From positions 62,001-126,000 of the forward strand of contig JBJXGZ010000118.1 of the NCBI GenBank assembly GCA_046160625.1: a stretch of DNA of 64,000 nt, in the 5' to 3' direction. Made by a program: the position numbers and the translations under genes. Of this stretch, positions 51,812 to 60,946 are shown piece by piece (positions within the stretch are counted from its first letter, which is position 1; each line of letters opens with the position of its first letter). Below the pieces are notes generated by a model. It was not told where the DNA came from, did no database searches, and saw only the letters and a list, made by a program, of their open reading frames with translations. Source of the stretch: M3007 sp046160625. GTDB lineage: Bacteria > Bacteroidota > Bacteroidia > Chitinophagales > Saprospiraceae.

Positions 51812-53783
51812 ATGTCAAAGAAAAAAGCAAAACCCACTTCACCCGCTTCACCCGCCGTAGCCTCGGCGAAGGCGGGCCGCACCAAGACTTCCACCGAACC
51901 TTTCCATCTCCAAAACTGGTTCCTGCTGGCCCTTGGCGGGCTGCTCCTGGCAGTTTTAGCTGCCTTCAGCGGTGCCTTCAGCCACGAGTTCGTTTCCTGG
52001 GACGACCATGTATACGTATACGAAAACCCCCAAATCCTGAATGCCACTGCGGCAAATTTCAAAGCTTTTGGCACGCAGGTCGTATCGCTGAATTACCACC
52101 CGCTCACCATGTGGTCATTATGGCTGAATTCGGCAATTTTCGGTGCAGGCGCAAAGTCGTTCATCGTGACCAATGTGTTGATACACTGGCTCAATGCGGG
52201 GCTGTTGTGCTGGCTCGTTTGGCTCCTCACAGGACGGCAATACCGCTCAGTTGCATTGCTGACGGCGTTGCTTTTCGCCATCCACCCCTTGCGGGCGGAA
52301 TCGGTGGTATGGGTATCGGAGCGCAAGGATGTGCTGTACGTTTTTTTCTTCCTTGCGGGTTGTATTTCCTACTGGCGGTATCTCGAAACGCAGCGCAGCA
52401 CAAAACTTTGGATCGCATTGATTTTCATGCTTTTATCCTGCCTTTCCAAAGGGGTGGCGGTAGTGTTCCCCTTGGTTTGCCTGCTAATGGATTACTGGCA
52501 CGGAAGGAAATTTGGAGTTAATTGGATCGTGGAAAAAATCCCCTTGTTTGCGCTCTCACTGCTCTTTGGCCTCATCGCGTTGGATGTGCAACGAGGCGGT
52601 GATTTTCATGGATTATTGACGCTTTCAACGGAAAAAACAAAAGCACTTTCAACAGTATTCGGACTCGACAAAAAAATCCTTTTCGCAGGCTACGGCTACA
52701 TGATGTATTTCGTGAAAACATTTCTGCCGCTTGACCTGTGTACGTTTTACCCTTATCCAACGGAAGTGGAATTGCAGGGAGGAGTCTATATTGGTGGCGC
52801 GATTTTTATGCTGGCTTCTTTGGCTTTGGCTGTTTGGAGTGCTCGTCGCACGAAGTTATTTGCCTTTGGATTCGGATGGATTTTTGCCACCGTGATCCTG
52901 GTCTTGCAATTCGTGTCGGTGGGCGTGGTCATCATGGCTGACCGCTATTTTTACCTGCCTTCTGCGGGCGTTTTCTTCATGCTGACATACGCAGCAGAAG
53001 TTTACGTTTTAAAGAACAAACCAGCCTTGCGGAATATCTGGTGGGCAATCATTGGCCTGTTCGCGCTATGGTGTCTTTGGCTGAGCCGCGCCCAAACCAA
53101 AACCTGGAAAAACTCCGAGACCCTTTGGCAACAAGTACTTCGTTACTATCCCGCTGAAGACCAGGCGCTTGAATCTTTGGCCAATTGGTACGGCAAGGTA
53201 AACCGCGTGCCAGAAGCAGAACAAATGCTTGAACGCGCCGTGAAAGACGGCTGCACCCGTCCGAATGTGTACAGCGCCTTGGCGAACTGCATCGCCATCA
53301 AAGCCAGTGCCGCAAAGGATGCTTCGGCACAACGCGCCTTCCAGGACCGGGCCTTTTCGCTTTATGCCCAATCCATCGCGCTAAACCCGAACAACGCCGA
53401 CACTTATTTCAACCGAGCCTTGACCGCGCTCGTGGTTTATCCAGAACGCGCCCTTGCTGATCTTGATACAGCGGCCACATTGGCTCCACACAAATCATTG
53501 CAATTCAAGCAAATGCGGGGTACTGTGTTTAATAACCTGAAGCGGTACACCGAGGCGGAACAGGTTTTGACCGAGGTGATTGGAACGATGGAAAAATCAC
53601 CACAAACGCTCAAAATAGTGGAAGAAAGGCAGCGTTATTCGGATGCTTATCTCGAGCGCGCAGTGTCGAAGTTTAATAATGGAAACCGACCGGGTGGACT
53701 TGCTGACGCGGAAAAATCGGTGAGTATTGCGCCGCAGAATCAACGGGCGGTGGATTTGTTGGGGCGGATGAGAGCGATCAATG

Positions 53784-53791
<8 letters not shown>
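51812..53791 (+). CDS. GT-C-like membrane glycosyltransferase with C-terminal TPR repeats
   Basis: 659 residues from the ATG at 51812. About eleven TM helices fill residues 30-440. The first extracytoplasmic loop has FVSWDDHVYVYENP, the acidic DD motif of GT-C enzymes that use lipid-linked sugar donors; later come HPLRAESVVWVSERKD (also typical of the TMTC/PMT-like family) and LPLDLCTFYPYP. Residues about 450-659 are TPR repeats. Predicted to transfer a sugar to a protein or glycan in the periplasm; donor unknown. A palindromic mini-repeat lies in the codons for residues 14-22. The stop codon is part of a tandem heptamer. Confidence 0.85.
51851..51876. repeat. Palindromic mini-repeat inside the GT-C gene
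   Basis: CCCGCC (51851-51856) and GGCGGG (51871-51876) flank GTAGCCTCGGCGAA, in frame, near the N-terminus. The reverse complement (CCCGCCTTCGCCGAGGCTAC) is a word that I recall from many bacterial genomes as a dispersed palindrome. Confidence 0.6.
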
Positions 53792-53832
<41 letters not shown>

Positions 53833-53954
53833 GTCGCGCCTCGGAACTCAAACCCAATTTTCATGGTTTAGGTCACCTGTTTACAAATCACCCTTCATCT
53901 AAGGTGAATTTGCATAAGCACACTGTATTCGCAAAGCCGCATAGCGGCGACATT

Positions 53955-55403
53955 ATGGTAAAAAAATCAACCAAAGAAAAAATCCAGTTCAAAGGAAAAG
54001 ACTTGCTCTTCCTCGGATTCTCCGAAGGCAAAATCCTCGGCATTACCCTTGAAATCGCCAACGCAAGTTTCGCAGAAGTCAACAAACAAAAAACGCTGAC
54101 CACCTTGAACCGGGTGCGCAAAAACCCGGAAGCATACCTCAAAGATGCCACCCTGGCGCCTTTGGCCAAAGCCATCATGGAAGCCAAACAAGAGGCCGCC
54201 GCGAAATCTACCATCGAATTGAAGGAAGAGGCCGACGCTTACACCATATTCGGAAAAGACGGGATTGAAGAAGGCGCGCTGAACCAAATGAATATCGCCA
54301 TGCGCCTGCCCGTGACGGTGGCTGGCGCCCTGATGCCCGATGCGCATCAAGGTTATGGCTTGCCGATTGGTGGCGTGTTGGCTACAAAAAACGCCATCAT
54401 CCCTTATGGCGTGGGCGTGGACATTGGTTGTCGAATGGCCTTGTCGGTATTCGATATTCCAGAAAAACATTTTTTTGACAACCGTTCTTTTTACAAGCGC
54501 GAACTGATTGCCTACACGGCATTTGGTGCAGGTATCGGATTCAAAGGGAAAGACCGAGCTTACCATAATGTGCTGGACCGCAAGGAGTTTGAGATGAATG
54601 CTTTGCTGCGCAGCCTTCAAGACAAGGCTTTTACGCAATTGGGTTCGTCAGGCGGTGGCAATCACTTTGTGGAATGGGGCATTATTGATTTTGCCGAAAA
54701 AGATGTAGCGCTGAACATTGAAAAAGGCCGTTATCTCGCTTTGTTGACGCACTCTGGTTCCCGCGGATTGGGCGCAACGCTGGCAGGGCACTACACCCGC
54801 ATTGCCAAAGAACAATGCAAACTGCCTGCTTATGCAGCCAACCTTGCCTATCTGGATTTGAACAGCGAGGCCGGACAGGAGTACTGGCTTGCAATGAACC
54901 TTGCGGGCGATTACGCATCAGCCTGTCACGAAGTGATCCACCGCAAACTGACCAAAGCCATCGGCGCGACCGTGCTGGCCAAAGTGGAAAACCACCACAA
55001 TTTTGCCTGGAAGGAAATGCTGAACGGTGAGGAAGTGATTGTACACCGCAAAGGCGCGACCCCGGCAGGTGAAGGCGTGATGGGAATAATCCCGGGCTCG
55101 ATGACCGCCCCGGGATTTCTGGTTCGTGGCAAGGGTGAGGTCTCGGCGATAAACTCGGCTTCCCATGGCGCAGGTCGTCAGATGAGCCGTACCCAGGCCA
55201 TTAAAAACGTGAGCAAAGCCGATCTTCGGAACATCCTGCAAGACGTGGGCGTATCCTTGATCGGAGGGGGACTGGATGAAGCGCCAATGGCGTACAAGGA
55301 CATCCATCAGGTGATGGCAGCGCAAACGGAATTGGTGGAAGTCGTTGCCAGGTTTTCTCCAAAAATGGTGCGTATGGCTGACGACGGGAGTCGGGAAGAT
55401 TGA
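53955..55403 (+). CDS. rtcB: RtcB family RNA ligase
   Basis: 482 residues from the ATG at 53955; a GTG 51 bases earlier is in frame but adds residues not typical of the family. RtcB joins RNA 2',3'-cyclic phosphate or 3'-phosphate ends to 5'-OH ends using GTP and Mn2+. Metal and nucleotide residues seen in order: PDAHQGYGLPIGG, YGVGVDIGCRMAL (Asp156 and Cys159), SSGGGNHFVEWG, THSGSRGLG, VENHHNFAW, HRKGATPAGE, GSMTAPGFLV and the guanylate acceptor His404 in SASHGAGRQMSR. No archease or RtcA is adjacent. Convergent with the M43 gene across a terminator. Confidence 0.95.
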   Translation: MVKKSTKEKIQFKGKDLLFLGFSEGKILGITLEIANASFAEVNKQKTLTTLNRVRKNPEAYLKDATLAPLAKAIMEAKQEAAAKSTIELKEEADAYTIFGKDGIEEGALNQMNIAMRLPVTVAGALMPDAHQGYGLPIGGVLATKNAIIPYGVGVDIGCRMALSVFDIPEKHFFDNRSFYKRELIAYTAFGAGIGFKGKDRAYHNVLDRKEFEMNALLRSLQDKAFTQLGSSGGGNHFVEWGIIDFAEKDVALNIEKGRYLALLTHSGSRGLGATLAGHYTRIAKEQCKLPAYAANLAYLDLNSEAGQEYWLAMNLAGDYASACHEVIHRKLTKAIGATVLAKVENHHNFAWKEMLNGEEVIVHRKGATPAGEGVMGIIPGSMTAPGFLVRGKGEVSAINSASHGAGRQMSRTQAIKNVSKADLRNILQDVGVSLIGGGLDEAPMAYKDIHQVMAAQTELVEVVARFSPKMVRMADDGSRED

Positions 55404-55440
55404 TAAATAGTTTGTGAAATACGCATTCCGGAAAATAATT

Positions 55441-55476
55441 GAGCCGCCTCCTGACAAATCGGGAGGCGGCTCTTTA
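55441..55476. terminator. Terminator between rtcB and the M43 gene
   Basis: GAGCCGCCTCC (55441-55451) pairs perfectly with GGAGGCGGCTC (55462-55472) and is followed by TTTATT; partly bidirectional. Confidence 0.92.
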
Positions 55477-55508
55477 TTAGAAGTTATTTGAAAGGATGTC
55501 GTTAAAAT

Positions 55509-58190
55509 TCAACGTACCAGCATCAATTTCAAAACCTGCACTTTATCACCCGATTGTACCCGAAGGTAATAACACCCTGAAATCTGCTCCGAAAGATCAA
55601 AATTGAGCAGCGAAGAACTCGTGCTTTCCTCCCAAATCAATTGCCCTGCTGCGTTGAATATTTCTGCCCGATCGCAGACCAAACCCTCGTCCATCCGAAG
55701 TTCAAAAAGACCCTTGGAAGGATTGGGGTACACCGTCATGCCAGGTATTTGCAAAACTTCTGCTTCTTCCGGCAAATATTGATTGTTTCCGACTTCCCCG
55801 ATATACAAGGCATCAATGGCCATATCGCCACGGGAACCCGGGCCAGTAGTACCCTTGATTCTGATTTTGGTATGATCGGTTTTGAAGGGCAAAAGGTCAA
55901 TGATCGCCTTGGTCCATTGATTGCCTTGGTTGCCTGCCAGGGTCCAAACCGTTACCCAGTTAAGTTCATTGTCAAGGCTGATTTCTACTGCAAGCGAACC
56001 AGTTTGGTTGCCATACATGTGGTAGTAAAATTCAAAAACGGGATTTGACATAGGGGTAAGCGTTAGACATTTGCTTGTTTTTAGCATCGCGGTTTTGTTT
56101 GGGGAGTTATTACCCGATGCTTTGGTGTACCAATAATGGGTACCGTGATAGGCAGCGTTTGGCCCGGTTTGGGAGCTTGGCGTAGCGCCCGATTGGCGGG
56201 TCCAGTTGAAGTTGTCTATTCCGGTTACCTGTTCAAAAATACCCAGGTTTAAGTCCACACTACTAGCCCAAGGAAACGCCGTTTGGTAAGCAGTACAAGT
56301 GATCGTGGGCTGTGTGATGCTCACCGTTTTGGTGGTGCTACAAGTGTTTAGATCTGTGATGGTTACAGTGTACATGCCAGCTGCAAGATTGGTGACTGAA
56401 GCGGTGGTGGCGCCATTTGACCATAGATAATTGTACGGATAGCGCCCGCCCATTGCCTGTGCAGTAGCCGCTCCGGTGGATTCTCCATAAACCAGGACAT
56501 TGGTTTGCCCCGTGGTGGCATACAGCAAATTAGGGCTGTATGAAGGAAGTGTTGCAATCACGGAACACCCATTGGCAGACGTGGCTGTAACGGTGTAGAG
56601 GCCTGGTGTCAGTCCCGTGATATAGTTGGAAGTAGCGCCGTTTGACCAGGCATAAGTTACTGGAGCAACGAAATTCCCAAAAGGTGTCAAAAGGATTTGA
56701 CCATCGGCATTGCCGTGACAGGAAATGTCCAGGAATTCAGAAGTCAGGGAGAGGTTGCAAGCACTTCCGGGGTCATTGTATACTGCAATACTATCAAAAG
56801 CAACGTCGCCCAATTGCGCACCGGTCACTATCAGACGAATTTGCAGGGCTGCGGCTGTTTTGTACGCGCTCAGATCACAAGTGACAGTTTGCCATCCATT
56901 TCCTTGATCGCCTGCGACGTAAAAGAGCGCATTGTTTGGCGGTGGGCCTTGAAACGTATGTCCGCCATCCAAGCTGACTTGTGCACCTACTTCACCCACC
57001 TCTGTACCATAAGCGTGATAGCGGAAAGTTACCTTCGGAGAATCTTGTCCCCTCAAATCAATACAGGGACTGATAAATACTGCCGAGCCGCCATATTGAC
57101 CACTATTGAGCGCATCAAAGTGTGCATAGCCATTGCCCGAAAATGCTTGCTCCGGCCCCGTAGTATTGGGTGCAACAGCACCCGTGCCATGGACAATGTC
57201 GACAAAATCCCCAAAACCTTCATATTCCTTGTTGATCCATCCGTCAAGGCCGTTTTCAAAGTCAAATACCACTGGCAGTTGGGTAATTGGATTGTCACAC
57301 CCTGAAGGATGCGCACAGCCTACCAGGTAATTCCGATCTGTAATGGCCGTATAGGCCATACGGTTCATTTGACCAACGGTGAAATGGTTGCGGCATTGTT
57401 TCTGCGCGTAGGACATATGGTTTCCGACATCCGGCAAATAGGCCTGGTTGTTTAAGTCCAGTGCAATGCCGAAATAGGTGCAATTGGAAGTGCTGGTAGT
57501 GTACAAGTTTGGGTCAGCAGGCGTATCACATACATCATCGCCGGCGCTTAGGCAATTCGTGCCGTTCACCAATTCATCGGTAGTGCCGAGGTTGGTTTTG
57601 CCGTGGGTGTGATATAAGCCCATGTAATGCCCCATCTCATGGATAAACACCTTGCTGTCGAACAGATTAGCACCGGCTTTAGACAAAATAATTCGATCTG
57701 CACTGGGCGGAAGGTAGGAATAGCCTCCCAAAGAGGATCCATTGGCAGTGACGGTGCCAAAGGCATAGACATTGATTACGTTTGGAACATCATACGCGCT
57801 TAGTTGCGGCTCTTCCGTAATGTCAAAATAATGCAACGGGGTGTTAACAAAAGTTGTGAACGAACTGCATTCGTAAAACTGAATTCGGTAAGGCAGGAAA
57901 AGGGCATTGAGTTCGCCCATCCATTCGCTGATGTTTGCTTCGCGCAGGCCTTTTGGAGAAGTGGAATAGGGGATACACTCCTGAAATTGAACCGGCACCC
58001 AATGTATGGAAGCACCGTAACGGTCATCAGCCACTTGTGTTATATCGAATGCCTGGCGGGCTTCCCTGGTTTGCGTGAGGTATTCGATTTGTGCTGGAGT
58101 AGGGTTGGTTCCGCAGTCTTGAGCGGATACTTGTGTTTGAGTAAAAATTGCAATTCCACAAAAGAGGAATGCTTTAATAAATTGATTCAT
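55509..58190 (-). CDS. Secreted M43 (pappalysin-type) metalloprotease with SprB-like repeats and T9SS tail
   Basis: 893 residues. Signal peptide ends VSAQ. M43 domain (about 45-290): zinc motif HEMGHYMGLYH (His184, Glu185, His188, His194), Met-turn GNHMSYAQ (Met259), and cysteines near the Met-turn (DVCDTP, KQC). Then a MAM/jelly-roll-like domain (about 300-475), two SprB-like repeats (about 485-555 ISCHGNADGQILL, and 560-635, each ending in 'GLYTVT' or 'GMYTVTITDLN'), a second jelly-roll (about 645-800), and a type A T9SS tail (MTVYPNPSKGLFEL to QVLKLMLVR). Pappalysin-like proteases cut extracellular proteins and may process other T9SS substrates. Substrate unknown. Confidence 0.93.
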   Translation of the reverse strand: MNQFIKAFLFCGIAIFTQTQVSAQDCGTNPTPAQIEYLTQTREARQAFDITQVADDRYGASIHWVPVQFQECIPYSTSPKGLREANISEWMGELNALFLPYRIQFYECSSFTTFVNTPLHYFDITEEPQLSAYDVPNVINVYAFGTVTANGSSLGGYSYLPPSADRIILSKAGANLFDSKVFIHEMGHYMGLYHTHGKTNLGTTDELVNGTNCLSAGDDVCDTPADPNLYTTSTSNCTYFGIALDLNNQAYLPDVGNHMSYAQKQCRNHFTVGQMNRMAYTAITDRNYLVGCAHPSGCDNPITQLPVVFDFENGLDGWINKEYEGFGDFVDIVHGTGAVAPNTTGPEQAFSGNGYAHFDALNSGQYGGSAVFISPCIDLRGQDSPKVTFRYHAYGTEVGEVGAQVSLDGGHTFQGPPPNNALFYVAGDQGNGWQTVTCDLSAYKTAAALQIRLIVTGAQLGDVAFDSIAVYNDPGSACNLSLTSEFLDISCHGNADGQILLTPFGNFVAPVTYAWSNGATSNYITGLTPGLYTVTATSANGCSVIATLPSYSPNLLYATTGQTNVLVYGESTGAATAQAMGGRYPYNYLWSNGATTASVTNLAAGMYTVTITDLNTCSTTKTVSITQPTITCTAYQTAFPWASSVDLNLGIFEQVTGIDNFNWTRQSGATPSSQTGPNAAYHGTHYWYTKASGNNSPNKTAMLKTSKCLTLTPMSNPVFEFYYHMYGNQTGSLAVEISLDNELNWVTVWTLAGNQGNQWTKAIIDLLPFKTDHTKIRIKGTTGPGSRGDMAIDALYIGEVGNNQYLPEEAEVLQIPGMTVYPNPSKGLFELRMDEGLVCDRAEIFNAAGQLIWEESTSSSLLNFDLSEQISGCYYLRVQSGDKVQVLKLMLVR

Positions 58191-58247
58191 AAAGTGTTAA
58201 AAAATCGGTGAAAAAATCGGGGGGAATAGGTTGGTCATATGGGTCAT

Positions 58248-58506
58248 GGAGACCTATGGTATGTATACAAGTTTCATAAAATACCATAGTGAGCGTCGTG
58301 ACAATTTTTTTGACAGGATTAACAGGATGTACAGGATAGGTCGGCTTCGCCGACTCCGAAGTATGAATTTAGTTAAGAGACAATCGCCCCAAATCAATGA
58401 TCGGAGCAAGTCGGCGATGCCGACCTATCCTGTACATCCTGTTAATCCTGTCAAAAAACATATCGGTCAACAGTCAAAAAAAGATGTGTACATACCATAG
58501 GTCTCC
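58248..58506. repeat. Nested double inverted repeat filling the spacer
   Basis: Outer arms 58248-58269 and 58485-58506 (GGAGACCTATGGTATGTAYA) match at 21 of 22 bases. Inside, arms 58312-58359 and 58401-58452 match over 34 bases without change, then with a 4-base gap, and carry the ACAGGATTN word found at 4017-4082 followed by the short palindrome TCGGCTTCGCCGA. The rest of this 332-base spacer (58191-58522) shows nothing else. The right outer arm ends 17 bases from the stop codon of the next gene on the minus strand. Confidence 0.93.
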
Positions 58507-58522
58507 ACCGAAATCAAAAGCA

Positions 58523-59806
58523 TCAAATTTTCTTCACATAAAACCGGCCAGGCCCCTGCTCCAAAAATTGTAAAGGATTGGTATTCAGTGCGCGATCTGC
58601 TTGAACAGGCGGTACAATCAGGCTGTTTTTGACCACAAAACCGTATTTGTGCGTAGCCTCCACACCATCCAGGCTTTTTAGCCAAAGTTCCACGGTGTAG
58701 TTTCCGTCTTTCATGTCGGCTTTCATAAAAAAGTCTCTCGAACCGGGTTTGGCCACAGGGAATTTGTGGAAAGTGCAATCGGATCTTTCCCATTTTCCAT
58801 TATGGGTTTGGATATCCCCTTCTTCAAAGCCGTTTCCAGAATTTGGGATGCTGTGCGCGGCCACCATTTTACCGTCTCTGTATAGTTTTACCAGGTATTT
58901 GTATTCTCTTTTTCCATCCCATTGCGCTTGGTTTACGATGGTAGTAGTTTGGTGCGTTAGGTAAAAATTGAAAATGAAATGCCCGTCGGGACCAAATTCC
59001 ACCCGCCCCCAGTCTTGCCAGGGACCTTTGAGGAAATAGAAATCATGTACAGGAGCATACGGGTCCGGGTTGTTCTGCTTTTCTACCTGGAAAGGGAAGG
59101 TGTGAAAATGCTTGGTACCCGCCCAAAACCGAAGCTCATAACTACCTTCTGTCAGCGTGGCGTAGGATTTATAGTCATACCCTTCCAGCACTTCCATGTC
59201 GTAAAAAGGCGCCGTAGCTAGTTTGGCCTCATAATGCATGGTTTCTTTGAGGACATTTGCTTTAGTATCCCAAACTTCCATCCGAAGCAATGGGGTTTTG
59301 TTGGAATAACTCTCATAACGAACCGGGGTACCATCCTTGGCCTTTTTGGGCAGAAATGATACCTGAATATTGTTCAGTTTCATCTGTCCATTGGTAATGT
59401 TGAAATACCAACTTCCTCCCGACAGGAGGCTCGCCCAAGCGATAGAAGGGGCAAACGGCTCGGATTCAAAATCCAAATCAACTTCAGATGCCTTGTACTT
59501 TTCATCTGCGCCAGGTTTTGCCCTATTCGCTTGAGCGGGCTCTCGTGTGCTTCCAATAGATTTCTCAGGTGTTAGTTTTGGGCTGCGAGAATCAGCTGAC
59601 TCCGGCGCCGGTTTTTCGGAAGCAGGTGTTGTTTTTTGCTGTTCGGATTTAGCGGGCTTTTCAATTGGTTTTTCTGTCGCGGGTTTATCTTTTTTGTCCT
59701 TCAGCAAATCCTTGGCTTTGTTGAGATTGCCTATTTGTGCGGAAAGACTAAGCGAGCATAGAATTGTGAGCAGAAAAAGGGTTGATTTTTTAAAAATCGG
59801 AGACAT
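58523..59806 (-). CDS. Secreted protein of unknown function with basic/Pro-rich linker
   Basis: 427 residues from the ATG at 59806, which starts a signal peptide ending SLSAQ. A Lys/Glu/Pro/Ser-rich linker (about 25-120, KPATEKPIEKPAKSEQQK) precedes a beta-rich domain (120-427) with many aromatic residues (FYFLKGPWQDWGRVEFGPDG, GTKHFHTFPFQVE). No cysteines cluster, no T9SS tail, no known catalytic motif. I do not recognise the family. Co-directional with the LytTR operon upstream but separated by its own promoter and a repeat. Confidence 0.8.
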   Translation of the reverse strand: MSPIFKKSTLFLLTILCSLSLSAQIGNLNKAKDLLKDKKDKPATEKPIEKPAKSEQQKTTPASEKPAPESADSRSPKLTPEKSIGSTREPAQANRAKPGADEKYKASEVDLDFESEPFAPSIAWASLLSGGSWYFNITNGQMKLNNIQVSFLPKKAKDGTPVRYESYSNKTPLLRMEVWDTKANVLKETMHYEAKLATAPFYDMEVLEGYDYKSYATLTEGSYELRFWAGTKHFHTFPFQVEKQNNPDPYAPVHDFYFLKGPWQDWGRVEFGPDGHFIFNFYLTHQTTTIVNQAQWDGKREYKYLVKLYRDGKMVAAHSIPNSGNGFEEGDIQTHNGKWERSDCTFHKFPVAKPGSRDFFMKADMKDGNYTVELWLKSLDGVEATHKYGFVVKNSLIVPPVQADRALNTNPLQFLEQGPGRFYVKKI

Positions 59807-59943
59807 AAAAAAGGTGTTTAAATCGGTGAAAAAAGGATGACCTGACCATAGCGATTCGGTCGCCATGACTGCCTGTGTACTTACAGGTTAAATACAATCG
59901 AAAGGGCTGTTGGGAGCTTTGAGGTATCCGTGGGAGGGCGCGA

Positions 59944-59973
59944 CAAAAGTAATGACCCATGCGGCGCTTCAAA
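59944..59973 (-). promoter_or_regulatory. Complete -33/-7 promoter on the minus strand
   Basis: Read on the minus strand, TTTG (59973-59970), an 18-base spacer, then TACTTTTG (59951-59944), matching the Bacteroidota consensus in both boxes. It would give a 5' leader of about 130 bases for the secreted unknown protein. The rest of the 384-base spacer 59807-60190 holds the repeat at 60039-60186; I see nothing else in it. Confidence 0.65.
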
Positions 59974-60038
59974 GGCTGGCGTGACCAACGCAAGGGTCGC
60001 TTGAGCGAACGATGGGGATGCCTTAGTCTGGGGGAATG

Positions 60039-60186
60039 TTAAACCGTAAAATGTAAAACAGGAGAACCGCAAAATGCAAAACCGCACACCCTGATCCGAA
60101 GAAATCCAAAACTCTTCTATTCCCGAAACCAAACCCCTCTTAGTTTTAAATTTTGCGGTTCTCCTGTTTTACATTTTGCGGTTTAA
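60039..60186. repeat. Inverted tandem-word repeat (word ACCGCAAAATGYAAAAC)
   Basis: Arms of 37 bases (60039-60075, 60150-60186) differ at one position; the loop is 74 bases. The right end lies four bases from the stop codon of the LytTR gene on the minus strand. Confidence 0.93.
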
Positions 60187-60190
60187 ATTA

Positions 60191-60946
60191 CTATACGTTC
60201 ACCTTCCCCAACAATTCCAAAAGCTGCGTCTTCTTCCGCTGCGCTACAGGCAAAACCGCCCCATCGCTCATTTCCACTTCTCCGGAAAAACGATTGTAAT
60301 AGCGCCGCAGGTGGTCCACATTAATCAGATGCGATTTGTGAATTCGCTCAAAATGATAAGGTGAAAACAGCGTTTCCAAGTCTTTGAGGGTTTTAGCCAC
60401 CAGCAATTTACGTTGGTCGTCAAAGTGTACCGTGGTGTAGTTGCCATCCGATGCGCAGCGGACAATGTTTTTTACATAATGCAAATGGATGCCATCGGCA
60501 GTGGCCAGGGCGATTCGCGCATTGGCAGTAGTGCCACCGCTCATTTGCTGCATAAAGCGCCGAACCTGCTCCTGCATTTCCGTCTGACGGCCACGAGTGG
60601 CTTTTTCTACTGCGGCTTGTAATTCCTGGGCATCAATGGGTTTAAGCAAATAATCCAGGGGCGCGAATTTGATGGCACGCAAGGCGTATTCGCTGTACGC
60701 AGTGGTAAAAATAATCTTCAGGTCCTCGAAATTGATTTTCTGCAACAAGTCAAAACCCGAGCCATCTGTTAGTTGGATATCCAGAAACAACAAACTTGCA
60801 TGAGGATGACTGCCAACCACCTCAACGCCTTCTGCCACTGAACTGGCCTCCGCCACCACCGTGATTTGTGGACAATGCAGATTTATCTCCAGAGCCAGGG
60901 ACGCTCTTGCTGCCGGTTCGTCGTCAATGATGATGGCGTTAATCAT
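60191..60946 (-). CDS. LytTR-type response regulator
   Basis: 251 residues from the ATG at 60946, within the last codons of the kinase gene. Receiver (1-118): IIDDEPAARA, phospho-acceptor Asp56 in LFLDIQLTDGSGFDLL, TTAYSEYALRA and YLLKPIDAQEL. LytTR domain (about 150-245): GIHLHYVKNIVRCASDGNYT, then HFERIHKSHLINVDHLRRYY. It overlaps the kinase by eight bases and is the natural partner. Confidence 0.95.
   Translation of the reverse strand: MINAIIIDDEPAARASLALEINLHCPQITVVAEASSVAEGVEVVGSHPHASLLFLDIQLTDGSGFDLLQKINFEDLKIIFTTAYSEYALRAIKFAPLDYLLKPIDAQELQAAVEKATRGRQTEMQEQVRRFMQQMSGGTTANARIALATADGIHLHYVKNIVRCASDGNYTTVHFDDQRKLLVAKTLKDLETLFSPYHFERIHKSHLINVDHLRRYYNRFSGEVEMSDGAVLPVAQRKKTQLLELLGKVNV

Noticed and set aside
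58248..58506. Insertion sequence
   Set aside because: Terminal inverted repeats exist, but there is no transposase frame inside and no clear target duplication; kept only as a nested repeat.
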